Shown piece after piece: positions 17,304 through 26,102 of a DNA stretch of 64,000 nucleotides. A program made the position numbers and the translations under genes. The DNA comes from Paenibacillus sp. FSL A5-0031 (GTDB lineage: Bacteria > Bacillota > Bacilli > Paenibacillales > Paenibacillaceae): NCBI RefSeq assembly GCF_001956295.1, contig NZ_MRTD01000001.1:372001-436000 (forward strand). Reading direction: 5' to 3'. Numbering within the stretch: position 1 is the stretch's first letter; the number at the start of each line of letters is the position of its first letter. Below the pieces are notes generated by a model. The model was not told where the DNA came from and did not search any database. It saw nothing but the letters and a program-made list of their open reading frames with translations.

Positions 17304-18413
17304 TTATTTTAATGTAATCCATTCGTCTCGATGAATAAATTCGATACGGGATACATCGACTCTACGTTTAACTTCTTCAGTAGTGAGGCCGGCCACAGCT
17401 TGAATTTGCCATGCTGCATAATTGACAACGCCTCTGCCAATGGTTTGGCCTTGCGGATTAATGACTTCGACGACATCTCCGGAATGGAAATCGCCTTGAA
17501 TTTCTTTAACGCCGGCAGGGAGGAGGCTTTTGCCGCCTTCCAGCAAGGCTTGAACAGCGCCTTCATCTACAAAAACCTTGCCTAGCGGCATAGAGTGAAA
17601 GCCAAGCCATTGTTTCTTCATCGGAAGGCTGTTCAGCTTCGTATCGAAATATGTACCGCGGCCATTGCCTTCCACAGCTAGCTTCAGATCGCCTTCTTGC
17701 TGCACCTTACCGATAAAAGCATGTACGCCGCCCCGCATGGCGATGCGTGCTGCTTCGATTTTGGAACGCATGCCGCCTGTTCCGACGGAAGAGCCAGCTC
17801 CGCCTGCGAGCTTCATAATATCTTCAGATATTTGATCGACGCGCTCGATCTTGACCGCTTGCGGATTTTTACGAGGGTCCTCTGTGTATAAGCCGTCCAT
17901 ATCGGTAATGATGATCAGCTGTGAAGCTTTCGTCATCGCAGCGACAAGCGCTGATAAGCTGTCGTTATCTCCGAATTTAGGAACAAGCTCGTCGGTTGCC
18001 ACTGTATCGTTTTCGTTAATAATCGGAATGATGCCAAGCCGCAGAAGCTCTTCGATTGTCATAAGGGCATTTTGAATACGGCGTCGATTGGAGAAATCCG
18101 CACGAGTAAGCAAAATTTGTGCAGCTACTATACCGTAACCGCTGAAGGCTTCCTGATAAGCTTGCATAAGCAGCGCTTGCCCTACGGCAGCGGCTGCTTG
18201 TTTTTCATGAACGATTTTTGGCTTTGCAGCATAACCGATTTGACGAAAGCCAGCTGCAACAGCACCTGAAGTTACGAGCATCACGCCATTTCCTTTTTTA
18301 TGCAAGGAAGCGAGCTCTGATGCGAAATATTGAATACGCTCGCGGTTTAGTCCGCCTTCTTCCGAGGTAAGCGAGCTGCTGCCAATCTTTACGACAATAC
18401 GTTCCGTCATCAT
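17304..18413 (-). CDS. proB: Glutamate 5-kinase with PUA domain
   Basis: First enzyme of proline synthesis, phosphorylating glutamate. An amino-acid-kinase domain (VVKIGSSSLTSEEGGLN at the start; LITDMDGLYTEDPR; GTGGMRSKIEAARIA) is followed by a C-terminal PUA domain (about residues 270-365). The frame is open from a TTG at 18446, but that codon lies inside the T-box terminator, so it cannot be the start. An ATG at 18413 (or the next ATG at 18410) gives MMTERIVVKIGSS, the family N-terminus. Expression is controlled by the T-box leader just upstream. Confidence 0.95.
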   Translation of the reverse strand: MMTERIVVKIGSSSLTSEEGGLNRERIQYFASELASLHKKGNGVMLVTSGAVAAGFRQIGYAAKPKIVHEKQAAAAVGQALLMQAYQEAFSGYGIVAAQILLTRADFSNRRRIQNALMTIEELLRLGIIPIINENDTVATDELVPKFGDNDSLSALVAAMTKASQLIIITDMDGLYTEDPRKNPQAVKIERVDQISEDIMKLAGGAGSSVGTGGMRSKIEAARIAMRGGVHAFIGKVQQEGDLKLAVEGNGRGTYFDTKLNSLPMKKQWLGFHSMPLGKVFVDEGAVQALLEGGKSLLPAGVKEIQGDFHSGDVVEVINPQGQTIGRGVVNYAAWQIQAVAGLTTEEVKRRVDVSRIEFIHRDEWITLK

Positions 18414-18444
18414 TAATCCCATCCTATGCTTGTTTGGTGACAAC

Positions 18445-18690
18445 AAAAAAGACTTTCGTCCATAAAGGACGAAAGTCTTTGCTTCCGCGGTACCACCTTT
18501 GTTGATAATCCTTAGATAGAATTATCCAGCTTAAGCCTATAACAGAAGGCGCTGTCCGGTTCATAGCCGGCCGCTCGGAGGTAGGTTCAGCAAGCGGCCT
18601 TCGGTAAATTCTTGCAGCCCATGGAATTTACTCTCTGATCGCGACCCATCTTGCTTAATTGTCCCGTCATCACGTTTCATGTTCAATTCC
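18445..18690 (-). promoter_or_regulatory. T-box leader with proline specifier, upstream of proB
   Basis: On the minus strand the conserved T-box AAGGTGGTACCGCGG lies at 18486-18500. A perfect terminator hairpin follows (AAGACTTTCGTCC / GGACGAAAGTCTT) with a T-run at 18445-18480. Upstream is a Stem I-like region with AGAGAG and the usual TGAA-NNN-ACC specifier-loop context. The three bases after TGAA are CCT (complement of 18584-18586), a proline codon, in agreement with proBA downstream. Uncharged tRNA-Pro should pair there and stabilise the antiterminator. The start of the leader is approximate. Its promoter probably overlaps the mtnE stop; no clean -35/-10 pair was found. Confidence 0.9.
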
Positions 18691-18746
18691 TACAAGCATA
18701 TCACGATCCCATGCTGCTGTAAAGCAAGGTAAATGGCGGATATATT

Positions 18747-19937
18747 CTAAAATAAATTTAGTTTTCCAATCCGTTCAACCGCTTCTTGCAGGCGTTCTTC
18801 ACTTGTAAGAAGACCAAGCCGAACAAAGCCTTCACCATGGGTACCAAACCCTACGCCTGGAGCGACAACAACATCAGCCTCATAAAGCAGAAGGTCCGCA
18901 AAAGATTCTGATGTATAGCCTTCAGGTACAGGCAGCCAGCAGAAAAAAGATCCTCCTGGTCGAGCGGCTTTCCAACCAATTTGGTCAAGGGCAGTAAATA
19001 GGGCATTGCGACGGCTTTCGTACATTGCTGTAAGTTCAGCGACGCATTGCTGCGGTCCCGTCAGTGCAAGTGCTGCTGCTTCCTGAATGCCGCCGAATAG
19101 GCTGCAATAATAATGATCTTGGATTAAATTGATTAGCTTGACGATTTGAGCATTTCCGATCGCAAAGCCAACACGCCAGCCAGCCATGTTATAGGTTTTG
19201 GACAGCGTATAAAACTCAACGCCTACTTCTTTGGCGCCTGGCGTCTGCAAGTAGCTGATCGGTTGATTATCATCGAAGCCAATTGCGCCATAAGCGAAAT
19301 CACTTGCAACAACGATGCCGTGCTTTTTTGCGTATTCCACAGTTTGTGTATAAAATTCCGCATTAGCAACAGCACCTGTTGGATTGTTCGGATAATTCAT
19401 GAACATTAGCTTTGCGCGCTCGGCTATTTCTGGACTTATGGCGTTATAGTCTGGCAAATAGCTGTTTTGTTCTGTTAACGGCATAAATGACATCTCGGCA
19501 CCTGCAAGCGCCACTCCAGACCAATAGTCAGGATAACCAGGGTCCGGCACGAGACAGACATCGCCGGGATTAAGCAGGCATTGGCTAATTTCGACAAGGC
19601 CAGTTTTTCCTCCGAAGAGGATAGCGACTTCAGTAGTGGGATCTATATCTACGTTATAATCCTCTTTGTACCGCTTCGCCACGGCTTCCTTTAGAAAAGG
19701 GTAGCCGCTAAAGGGTGGATATTTATGGTACAACGGATTAGCTGCAGCTTCCTGTAGCTTCGCAACAATATGGGGAGGAGTCGGTTGATCCGGATTGCCT
19801 TGTCCCAAATTGATGACATCGCGTCCTTTGGCCGTTTGAGCATTTGCTTTGGCGACCAGCTTGGCAAAAAATTGCGTCGGAAGTACATTCATCCGTTCCG
19901 CAGGTTGAATAAGGTGTTGACCGATTTGTGTTTCCAT
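18747..19937 (-). CDS. mtnE: PLP-dependent aminotransferase, MtnE/YkrV type
   Basis: Class I/II aminotransferase of 396 residues. Signatures are VINLGQGNPDQPTPPHIV near the N-terminus, the substrate and PLP motif PNNPTGAVAN, DFAYGAIGFD, and the Schiff-base lysine in LSKTYNMAGWRVGFAIGN. B. subtilis MtnE (YkrV), which transaminates ketomethylthiobutyrate to methionine with glutamine as donor, has this profile. The neighbours mtnW/X/B and mtnU support that role over the alternative of a general aspartate or LL-diaminopimelate aminotransferase. It lies on the same strand as, and just upstream of, the T-box/proB unit, but in its own transcript start region. Confidence 0.82.
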   Translation of the reverse strand: METQIGQHLIQPAERMNVLPTQFFAKLVAKANAQTAKGRDVINLGQGNPDQPTPPHIVAKLQEAAANPLYHKYPPFSGYPFLKEAVAKRYKEDYNVDIDPTTEVAILFGGKTGLVEISQCLLNPGDVCLVPDPGYPDYWSGVALAGAEMSFMPLTEQNSYLPDYNAISPEIAERAKLMFMNYPNNPTGAVANAEFYTQTVEYAKKHGIVVASDFAYGAIGFDDNQPISYLQTPGAKEVGVEFYTLSKTYNMAGWRVGFAIGNAQIVKLINLIQDHYYCSLFGGIQEAAALALTGPQQCVAELTAMYESRRNALFTALDQIGWKAARPGGSFFCWLPVPEGYTSESFADLLLYEADVVVAPGVGFGTHGEGFVRLGLLTSEERLQEAVERIGKLNLF

Positions 19938-20023
19938 ACCTCACACTCCACATGACAAAATCGCTATCTATTTAGGCAATAGCTTTAATGTAGCATGAAT
20001 AGCGGGAGATGAGAAGCGGCTGG

Positions 20024-20497
20024 TTATGCAGCCGGAATGCCTACCCTGTCAATAAAGGGTTTAATATCGGCTTTGAACAGGAATAAAAAAGGTCTGCGCT
20101 TCTCATCGAACACGAGCAAGAGAGGAGGCTTATCCTTACAATAAAAGAGAAAAAGATCATCGGATGAAACGGAAACGTCATTTGCTTTGATGGTAACGGC
20201 CTTCTCAAGAGGTACACGATACACATAGCTGCAGCTTGAATCATTTGTCATTTGTGGAGCAAGACCAGTGATGGAACCAACCCATGAAGAAGCCATCTCT
20301 TGATATTTGGCGTCATTTGGGATTGTCTTTGTTACTTTGCCGGCGGCTACATCGAATACTTGAACTGGCTTAAGCCCTGTTTCTGGGTTAGGAGCGCCGC
20401 TAAGTGCTTGATGAGCAGAAGCGAAGTTGGCAAACAGGAAAATCGAGCAGCAAGCAAGAAGCATTGCAGCTATTCGTTTTGGAAGCATAACAGACAT
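20024..20497 (-). CDS. Secreted protein of unknown function
   Basis: A 157-residue protein with a clear signal peptide (RIAAMLLACCSIFLFANFASA, cleavage likely after ASA near residue 28). The mature part has two cysteines (in SSCSYV and FYCKDK) that could form a disulfide, and hydrophobic strand-like segments near the end (PPLLLVFDEKRRPFLFLF). I do not recognise a family. The ATG at 20497 has AAGGAGA at suitable distance, and the gene is divergent from mtnU. Confidence 0.75.
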   Translation of the reverse strand: MSVMLPKRIAAMLLACCSIFLFANFASAHQALSGAPNPETGLKPVQVFDVAAGKVTKTIPNDAKYQEMASSWVGSITGLAPQMTNDSSCSYVYRVPLEKAVTIKANDVSVSSDDLFLFYCKDKPPLLLVFDEKRRPFLFLFKADIKPFIDRVGIPAA

Positions 20498-20548
20498 TCT
20501 CCTTTATGTTCTTAAAGTAGTAAATCCCTCGTTGTTACGTTTCCCATC

Positions 20549-20576
20549 TTGACACAGAACCATGACAGGGTATCAT
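20549..20576 (+). promoter_or_regulatory. Sigma-A-type promoter of mtnU
   Basis: TTGACA (20549-20554) and TATCAT (20571-20576) with a 16-bp spacer, 35 bases before the mtnU ATG. Confidence 0.65.
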
Positions 20577-20610
20577 TAGGTGAAAAAAGGATCAACAGGA
20601 GGAACGGCAT

Positions 20611-21411
20611 ATGAGTAAACCATTGCGGCTTGCATTGCTGCAAATGCATATAGAAGCAGGAAATCCAGAAGCTAACTTCACGAAGCTGGCGAGCATGCTT
20701 GAAGAAGCGGTGAGTCAAACGAATAAACCGGATGTCATTATGTTTCCGGAAATGTGGAACACAGGTTACGCTTTAACTGAAATAAAAACGATTGCAGATC
20801 GTGAAGGTGAACGCACTCGTGCTTTTTTATCTGATTTCAGCAAGAAGCACAACGTTCATATTATTGGAGGTTCAATCGCGGAACTTAAGGAAGATAAAGT
20901 GCTGAATACAATGTATGCATTTGATCGTTCAGGCCATGTTGTATCCGATTATTCAAAAATTCATTTATTCCGTCTAATGGATGAAGAGAAATATTTGGCT
21001 GCGGGAGATAAGCTTGGGAAGCTTGAGATAGAAGGGACAAAAGCAGGCATGATGATTTGTTATGACATCCGTTTCCCTGAGCTAGCTCGCAAGCTTGCGC
21101 TTGATGGAGCCAAATTGCTATTCGTTCCAGCAGAATGGCCGCATCCTAGACTTCATCATTGGCGTACTTTGCTTACGGCACGCGCAATTGAAAACCAAAT
21201 GTTCGTGATCGCGTGCAACCGGATGGGCTCGAGCGGTGACACTAATTTCTTTGGTCACTCGCTCGTGCTTGATCCTTGGGGAGAGACGATAGCAGAAGCG
21301 GGCGAAGAGGAAACGATTATATACGCAGACATCGATTTGGATTTAGTTGATGCTGTTCGCACAAAAATTCCTGTTTTTGAAGATCGCAGACCTTCTATTT
21401 ATGAAGCTTAA
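20611..21411 (+). CDS. mtnU: Carbon-nitrogen hydrolase, MtnU/YkrU-type omega-amidase
   Basis: Nitrilase-superfamily amidase of 266 residues. The catalytic triad is visible as Glu47 (FPEMW), Lys116 (YSKIHLF) and Cys150 (MMICYDIRFPE). MtnU/YkrU is thought to hydrolyse the alpha-ketoglutaramate left when MtnE uses glutamine as amino donor, which fits the adjacent mtnE. The ATG at 20611 follows AACAGGAGGAACGGCAT, a strong ribosome binding site. It ends exactly against the convergent LysR gene. Confidence 0.85.
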   Translation: MSKPLRLALLQMHIEAGNPEANFTKLASMLEEAVSQTNKPDVIMFPEMWNTGYALTEIKTIADREGERTRAFLSDFSKKHNVHIIGGSIAELKEDKVLNTMYAFDRSGHVVSDYSKIHLFRLMDEEKYLAAGDKLGKLEIEGTKAGMMICYDIRFPELARKLALDGAKLLFVPAEWPHPRLHHWRTLLTARAIENQMFVIACNRMGSSGDTNFFGHSLVLDPWGETIAEAGEEETIIYADIDLDLVDAVRTKIPVFEDRRPSIYEA

Positions 21412-22305
21412 TTACCGATAACTGCTTATTGTCATATTGAGTGTACGGATAAATGCTTCAGCAGCTTTGGATAAATATCTGCCTTTGCGGCTTGCCACGA
21501 CTAACGTTCTTGTAGGCTTGGACGACAATGGAAGGTAAACAGGCATAAAATCAGAGCCTTTGACTCGCGTCAGCATTTGCGGGACAAAGGCTATTCCCAT
21601 TCCGCCTGCCACTAAGGATTGTATGGTTTCCATATTGCTGCTCTCGAATACAATTTGCGGAGTGAAACCTGATTGCTCACACAGTTCGACTGTAATTTGC
21701 CGAAAGCCTTGTCCGCGCTTAAGTCCAATAAATGGCTCTTTATCAAGTTCAGAAATCGAGATTGAGCCTTCTCTTAGTGCAAGAGGGTGCTGTGGAGGGA
21801 CGGCTAAGCAGATTTCTTCCTCCAAGAATGGTTCCCATGCGAGAGAGTTGTCAATGAGCGGCAGCGAGAGCAGACTTAAATCGGTACCGCCGCTCGCGGT
21901 AAGCTGCTCAAGCTTTGCAGTCGTTTCTTCAACAAGAACGACTTCAATCTGCGGATATTGCTCACCGAATACTGGCAAAACAAGCGGCAGTATATGTGAG
22001 CCTGTTAGCGGTAATGTACCGACAACAAGTCGTCCGCGCCGCATTTGCGCCATATCGTCCATTTCCTGTTTTAACTGCTCAACAGCGTCAAGAATTGCTT
22101 GTGATTTATGAACGAATACTTGTCCAGCTTGCGTTAGTTCTACAGAATTTGTTGTTCGCCGGAACAGAAGTACGCCGATTTCTTGTTCAAGCTTGGAGAG
22201 CTGCTGACTAAGCGAGGGCTGAGCGATATGAAGTTTTTCCGCTGCTCTTGAAAAGTTTTTCTCTGAGGCGATTTGAATAACATAATTTAATTGTCTCAAT
22301 TCCAT
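21412..22305 (-). CDS. LysR-family transcriptional regulator divergent from leuCD
   Basis: A 297-residue LysR protein: N-terminal winged helix (residues 1-60, MELRQLNYVIQIASEKNFSR, then AAEKLHIAQPSLSQQLSKLE), a linker helix, and a C-terminal substrate-binding domain (about 90-290) for a small-molecule coinducer. It is divergent from leuC with a 162-bp intergenic region containing a LysR box, so it probably regulates leuCD and itself. The 297-residue length and the AAEKLHIAQPSLSQQ helix are typical. The inducer (for example a leucine pathway intermediate) is a guess. Confidence 0.9.
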   Translation of the reverse strand: MELRQLNYVIQIASEKNFSRAAEKLHIAQPSLSQQLSKLEQEIGVLLFRRTTNSVELTQAGQVFVHKSQAILDAVEQLKQEMDDMAQMRRGRLVVGTLPLTGSHILPLVLPVFGEQYPQIEVVLVEETTAKLEQLTASGGTDLSLLSLPLIDNSLAWEPFLEEEICLAVPPQHPLALREGSISISELDKEPFIGLKRGQGFRQITVELCEQSGFTPQIVFESSNMETIQSLVAGGMGIAFVPQMLTRVKGSDFMPVYLPLSSKPTRTLVVASRKGRYLSKAAEAFIRTLNMTISSYR

Positions 22306-22361
22306 ATAAATTTTCCTCTCAATTGTTTATTATGTAAGGAATCTACTATTATAGTTATTAC

Positions 22362-22376
22362 CTATAGACGTTATAG
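22362..22376. promoter_or_regulatory. LysR-type operator between the regulator and leuC
   Basis: Perfect inverted repeat CTATA-GACGT-TATAG, which contains the T-N11-A core of LysR boxes. It is centred about 18 bp upstream of the leuC -35 element. Confidence 0.6.
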
Positions 22377-22386
22377 ATATTATATC

Positions 22387-22416
22387 TTGGATCAATGAAG
22401 AAAGAAATGTTATAGT
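22387..22416 (+). promoter_or_regulatory. Sigma-A-type promoter of leuCD
   Basis: TTGGAT (22387-22392) and TATAGT (22411-22416) with an 18-bp spacer, about 50 bases before the leuC start. No T-box or leader peptide was seen. Confidence 0.6.
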
Positions 22417-22467
22417 AGTTTCAGTTAAGAAAAGCAGAAGATTCAATGAAACGGTGGGGTGAACATA

Positions 22468-23877
22468 ATGACGAAAAAGACAATGTTTGAAAAGATCTGG
22501 GATAATCACGTCATTAATCAAGAAGAAGGCAAGCCAAGCGTCATTTATATCGATTTGCAGCTTGTACATGAAGTAACATCTCCGCAAGCGTTTGAAGGCT
22601 TGCGTCTATCAGGCCGCAAAGTACGTCGTCCTGATCTTACTTTCGCAACGATGGATCACAACGTACCAACGAAAGATCGCTTCAACATTACAGATCCAAT
22701 TTCCAAACAACAAATTGACACGCTTACACAAAACTGTAAAGACTTCGGCGTAACGTTGTTTGATCTTGACAGCATTGACCAAGGTGTCGTTCACGTAATG
22801 GGTCCTGAGCTGGGTCTAACACATCCAGGTAAAACAATCGTTTGTGGAGACAGCCACACATCTACTCACGGTGCTTTCGGCGCATTGGCGTTCGGTATTG
22901 GTACAAGTGAGGTTGAGCACGTTATGGCTACTCAATGCTTGCAGCAATCGAAAGCAAAAACGCTTGAGGTTCGCTTTAACGGCACTCGCAAGCCAGGCGT
23001 AACAGCAAAGGATTTGATTCTTGGCGTTATTGCTCAGTACGGAACAGATTTCGCAACTGGTTATGTTATTGAGTTTACTGGCGAAGCCATCACAAGCTTG
23101 ACTATGGAAGAGCGGATGACAGTTTGTAATATGTCAATCGAAGCAGGCGCACGCGCTGGCCTCATCGCTCCAGATGAAACAACATTCAACTATCTTCGCG
23201 GCCGTCAATATGCGCCAGCTAATTACGAAGAAGCAGTTGAAGCTTGGAAACAGCTTACAACGGATGAAGGTGCAGAGTATGACACAGTCGTACACTTCGA
23301 CGTTGACGCTCTAATCCCGCAAGTGACTTGGGGAACTAGCCCAGGCATGGGTACTAACATCACAGCTAAAGTTCCTTTCCCTGCTGATCTTCCAACGGAG
23401 AACGAGCGTAAAGCTGCTGAAGCAGCACTTGAATATATGGATCTTAAGCCTGGAACACCAATGAACGAAATCCCAATTGACTATGTATTCATCGGTTCAT
23501 GTACAAATGGCCGTATCGAAGATTTGCGTGCAGCAGCTGAAATCGCTAGAGGCTATAAAGTTAGCGATCGTGTAACGGCTATCGTCGTACCAGGTTCAGG
23601 CCGCGTAAAAATTCAAGCCGAAAAAGAAGGTTTGGACAAAATCTTCACTGAAGCGGGCTTTGAATGGCGTGATGCTGGCTGCTCGATGTGTCTTGCAATG
23701 AACCCTGACGTATTGAAACCGGGTGAGCGTTGTGCATCAACGTCTAACCGTAACTTCGAGGGACGTCAAGGCCGCGGCGGACGCACGCATCTTGTATCGC
23801 CTGCGATGGCAGTTGCAGCAGCAGTAAAAGGTCATTTCACAGATGTACGCGATTGGGAAATTAAATCCGTAGTGTAG
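22468..23877 (+). CDS. leuC: 3-isopropylmalate dehydratase, large subunit
   Basis: Aconitase-family enzyme of leucine synthesis, isomerising 2- to 3-isopropylmalate with LeuD. The 4Fe-4S cysteines are seen in [11 protein letters not shown] and in [31 protein letters not shown] and [15 protein letters not shown] are further signatures. A GTG at 22459 is in frame, but the ATG at 22468 behind GGTGGGGTGAACATA gives the usual N-terminus [16 protein letters not shown] (469 residues). Confidence 0.97.
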   Translation: MTKKTMFEKIWDNHVINQEEGKPSVIYIDLQLVHEVTSPQAFEGLRLSGRKVRRPDLTFATMDHNVPTKDRFNITDPISKQQIDTLTQNCKDFGVTLFDLDSIDQGVVHVMGPELGLTHPGKTIVCGDSHTSTHGAFGALAFGIGTSEVEHVMATQCLQQSKAKTLEVRFNGTRKPGVTAKDLILGVIAQYGTDFATGYVIEFTGEAITSLTMEERMTVCNMSIEAGARAGLIAPDETTFNYLRGRQYAPANYEEAVEAWKQLTTDEGAEYDTVVHFDVDALIPQVTWGTSPGMGTNITAKVPFPADLPTENERKAAEAALEYMDLKPGTPMNEIPIDYVFIGSCTNGRIEDLRAAAEIARGYKVSDRVTAIVVPGSGRVKIQAEKEGLDKIFTEAGFEWRDAGCSMCLAMNPDVLKPGERCASTSNRNFEGRQGRGGRTHLVSPAMAVAAAVKGHFTDVRDWEIKSVV

Positions 23878-23909
23878 AACGAATTGAACGCGAGAGGGGT
23901 ATATAAGAT

Positions 23910-24509
23910 ATGGAACCGTTTAAACAACTTACAGGCATCGTAGCCCCGGTCGACCGGGTCAATGTCGACACTGATGCAATTATACCGAAACAATTTTTGA
24001 AGCGTATTGAGCGCAGCGGCTTTGGCCAATTTCTATTCTTCGAATGGCGTTTTCACGAAAATGGTGATGTGAACGTTGAATTTGAACCAAACAAGCCGCG
24101 TTACGAGGGCGCATCTGTACTCGTTTCCCGTGCCAACTTTGGCTGCGGCTCATCCCGTGAGCATGCTCCTTGGGCAATTCTTGATTATGGATACAAAGTT
24201 ATTATCGCTCCGTCTTATGCGGATATTTTCTATAACAACTGTTTCAAAAACGGTATTTTGCCTATCAAGCTTAGCGAAGAGCAAGTGGAAGAGCTATTTA
24301 AGCGTACAGCGAAGCATGACGGCTACAAGCTTACTGTTGATTTGGAAAACAAACAGCTTTCGGATGAGTATGGTCTAACGATCGCATTTGATCTTGATGA
24401 GCACCGTCGTCAATTTTTGCTGCAAGGTCTTGACGATATCGGTCTGACTCTTCAACATGAAGACAAAATTACAGCTTATGAGCAAAAACATATTGCTCGT
24501 CTTGTGTAA
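23910..24509 (+). CDS. leuD: 3-isopropylmalate dehydratase, small subunit
   Basis: Swivel-domain partner of LeuC, 199 residues. The signatures DRVNVDTDAIIPKQFLK (17-33) and NFGCGSSREHAPWA are intact. It starts 32 bases after leuC behind GAGAGGGG and is followed by a strong terminator, so leuC-leuD form a two-gene operon; leuA and leuB are not in the window. Confidence 0.97.
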   Translation: MEPFKQLTGIVAPVDRVNVDTDAIIPKQFLKRIERSGFGQFLFFEWRFHENGDVNVEFEPNKPRYEGASVLVSRANFGCGSSREHAPWAILDYGYKVIIAPSYADIFYNNCFKNGILPIKLSEEQVEELFKRTAKHDGYKLTVDLENKQLSDEYGLTIAFDLDEHRRQFLLQGLDDIGLTLQHEDKITAYEQKHIARLV

Positions 24510-24522
24510 TTAAAACGAAATG

Positions 24523-24566
24523 AAGAGGACGAATCAGCCACTCTGGATGATTCGTCCTCTTTTTTC
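24523..24566 (+). terminator. Rho-independent terminator after leuD
   Basis: 14-bp stem AAGAGGACGAATCA / TGATTCGTCCTCTT with an 11-base loop, then a T-run. Confidence 0.92.
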
Positions 24567-24667
24567 CTTTAAACGCAACTTTTTCTGACAAGCTGCGTCT
24601 ATATTTGCGTCTGTTAAAGTCGAATGCACTCATTCGATGCGGGCAATTTCAGTCATCGAGGTGGGAA

Positions 24668-26083
24668 ATGAAAAGATTTGTATCCGTATTAATGTTTATG
24701 TCGATTTTTTTCACGATGTTCTCCGCAGTAGGACAAGCTGCAGAGGTCGTACCCAAGCTTTTCTTGAATGGTCAGCAATTGAAATCTGATGTTAATCCGC
24801 AAATCATTAATAATGCAACCGTTGTACCTGTGCGGACGGTATCAGAAGGATTAGGCTACCTGATTGATTGGGATAACACGACCAAAACAGCGACAGTAAC
24901 ACATGCCAATAATGTCATAAAGCTAAAGCTGAATGACAATATGGCAGTAGTCAATGACAAAAAGGTTAAAATGGACACGTCAGTTTCTATCATTAAAGGC
25001 TACACTTTAGTTCCACTTCGCTTTATTGGTGAACAGTTTGGATTGGATTTTGAATGGAAAGCTGTTGAGAAAGAAGTACATATGTACGAGCAGAACAAAG
25101 AACCAACAGATCCGACAGAACCTATTGATCCAGACCCGAATCTTCCTGTGGAAGCAGCAGGCCAGATAACAGACATTTATTACTCTGGCGGAAGCAGCAT
25201 GACCCTTAATTATGAAGGCACAGTTAAGGCCAACAAGCCAATGCTGCTCGAGAACCCAAAGCGCATTGTGTTCGATTTTCCGAATACTAACTATTCATCA
25301 AACTTATCTTCACAGTTTTTGAATGGACAAGTTGAGGTTAATGTAACAGACAGCACTTATTTGCAAGGTTATCGTTATTCCTTATTTTCGAACACACCAG
25401 CTACCGCTCGCTTAGTCATTCTTATTGGCGATAATACCGGTTATGTGATGACTGAGGAAGCAGGAAAAATTCAGTTTAGCCTAATGTCTGCTGCAGACGT
25501 TCCTGGTACTCCGCCGATTACAGATCCAGTAACTCCTCCATCATCCAAAGTCTACAACGTTGTTCTTGATGCGGGACATGGCGGCTCAGACCCGGGTGCA
25601 GCGAGTGTATTGAAGAAACCGGAGAAAGAATTTACGCTTAGTATCGCACTTAAGATGAAGGCGTTGCTTGACAAAGAAAGCAAAATTAAAGTTCATTTAA
25701 CTAGAACGGGGGATACATACCCGACTCTAGATGATCGCGTCAAGTTTGCAGAAAGCATAAAAGCCGATTTATTTATGTCTATTCATGCCAATAGTGGTGT
25801 AAGCTCCGCAACAGGAACTGAAACCTACTATTATCGTGATAACAGCAAAGCGTTTGCTAGTGTTATTCACAAGCATCTAATTGCGGCAACCGGTCTTAAA
25901 GACCGCGGCGTCAAGAAAGAAGCTTATAAAGTGATCAAACAAACGACGATGCCAGCCGTACTAATCGAAGCAGGCTTCCTATCCAACGCAAACGATGCAA
26001 AAATGTTATTTGATGATGCGGCGCAAAACAAAATAGCTGCTGAACTGGTTGCAGGCATCAAAGAGTACTTAAATGTAAAATAG
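24668..26083 (+). CDS. N-acetylmuramoyl-L-alanine amidase with copper-amine-oxidase-like and AMIN domains
   Basis: Secreted cell-wall hydrolase cleaving the amide bond between N-acetylmuramic acid and L-alanine. The ATG at 24668 (GAGGTGGGAA upstream) starts a signal peptide ending near VGQAAE. A copper-amine-oxidase N-terminal-like domain follows (about residues 28-120, FLNGQQLKSDVNPQIINN), common in Paenibacillus wall proteins. An acidic Pro/Asp/Thr linker (DPTEPIDPDPN) leads to an AMIN domain (about 145-260) and an Amidase_3 catalytic domain (about 300-470). Its zinc and catalytic residues are in VVLDAGHGGSDPG, KEF, SIHANSG and VLIEAGFLSNANDA. The frame extends 21 codons further upstream without a good start. 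Confidence 0.92.
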   Translation: MKRFVSVLMFMSIFFTMFSAVGQAAEVVPKLFLNGQQLKSDVNPQIINNATVVPVRTVSEGLGYLIDWDNTTKTATVTHANNVIKLKLNDNMAVVNDKKVKMDTSVSIIKGYTLVPLRFIGEQFGLDFEWKAVEKEVHMYEQNKEPTDPTEPIDPDPNLPVEAAGQITDIYYSGGSSMTLNYEGTVKANKPMLLENPKRIVFDFPNTNYSSNLSSQFLNGQVEVNVTDSTYLQGYRYSLFSNTPATARLVILIGDNTGYVMTEEAGKIQFSLMSAADVPGTPPITDPVTPPSSKVYNVVLDAGHGGSDPGAASVLKKPEKEFTLSIALKMKALLDKESKIKVHLTRTGDTYPTLDDRVKFAESIKADLFMSIHANSGVSSATGTETYYYRDNSKAFASVIHKHLIAATGLKDRGVKKEAYKVIKQTTMPAVLIEAGFLSNANDAKMLFDDAAQNKIAAELVAGIKEYLNVK

Positions 26084-26102
26084 AAAGCAGGTGTTCAGTG
26101 TT

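Noticed and set aside
18444..18446. TTG at 18446 as proB start
   Set aside because: It lies inside the T-box terminator hairpin's T-run; the ATG at 18413 or 18410 fits the family.
19938..20023. SAM (S-box) riboswitch upstream of mtnE
   Set aside because: The short region has none of the conserved S-box helices or core bases, and no terminator.
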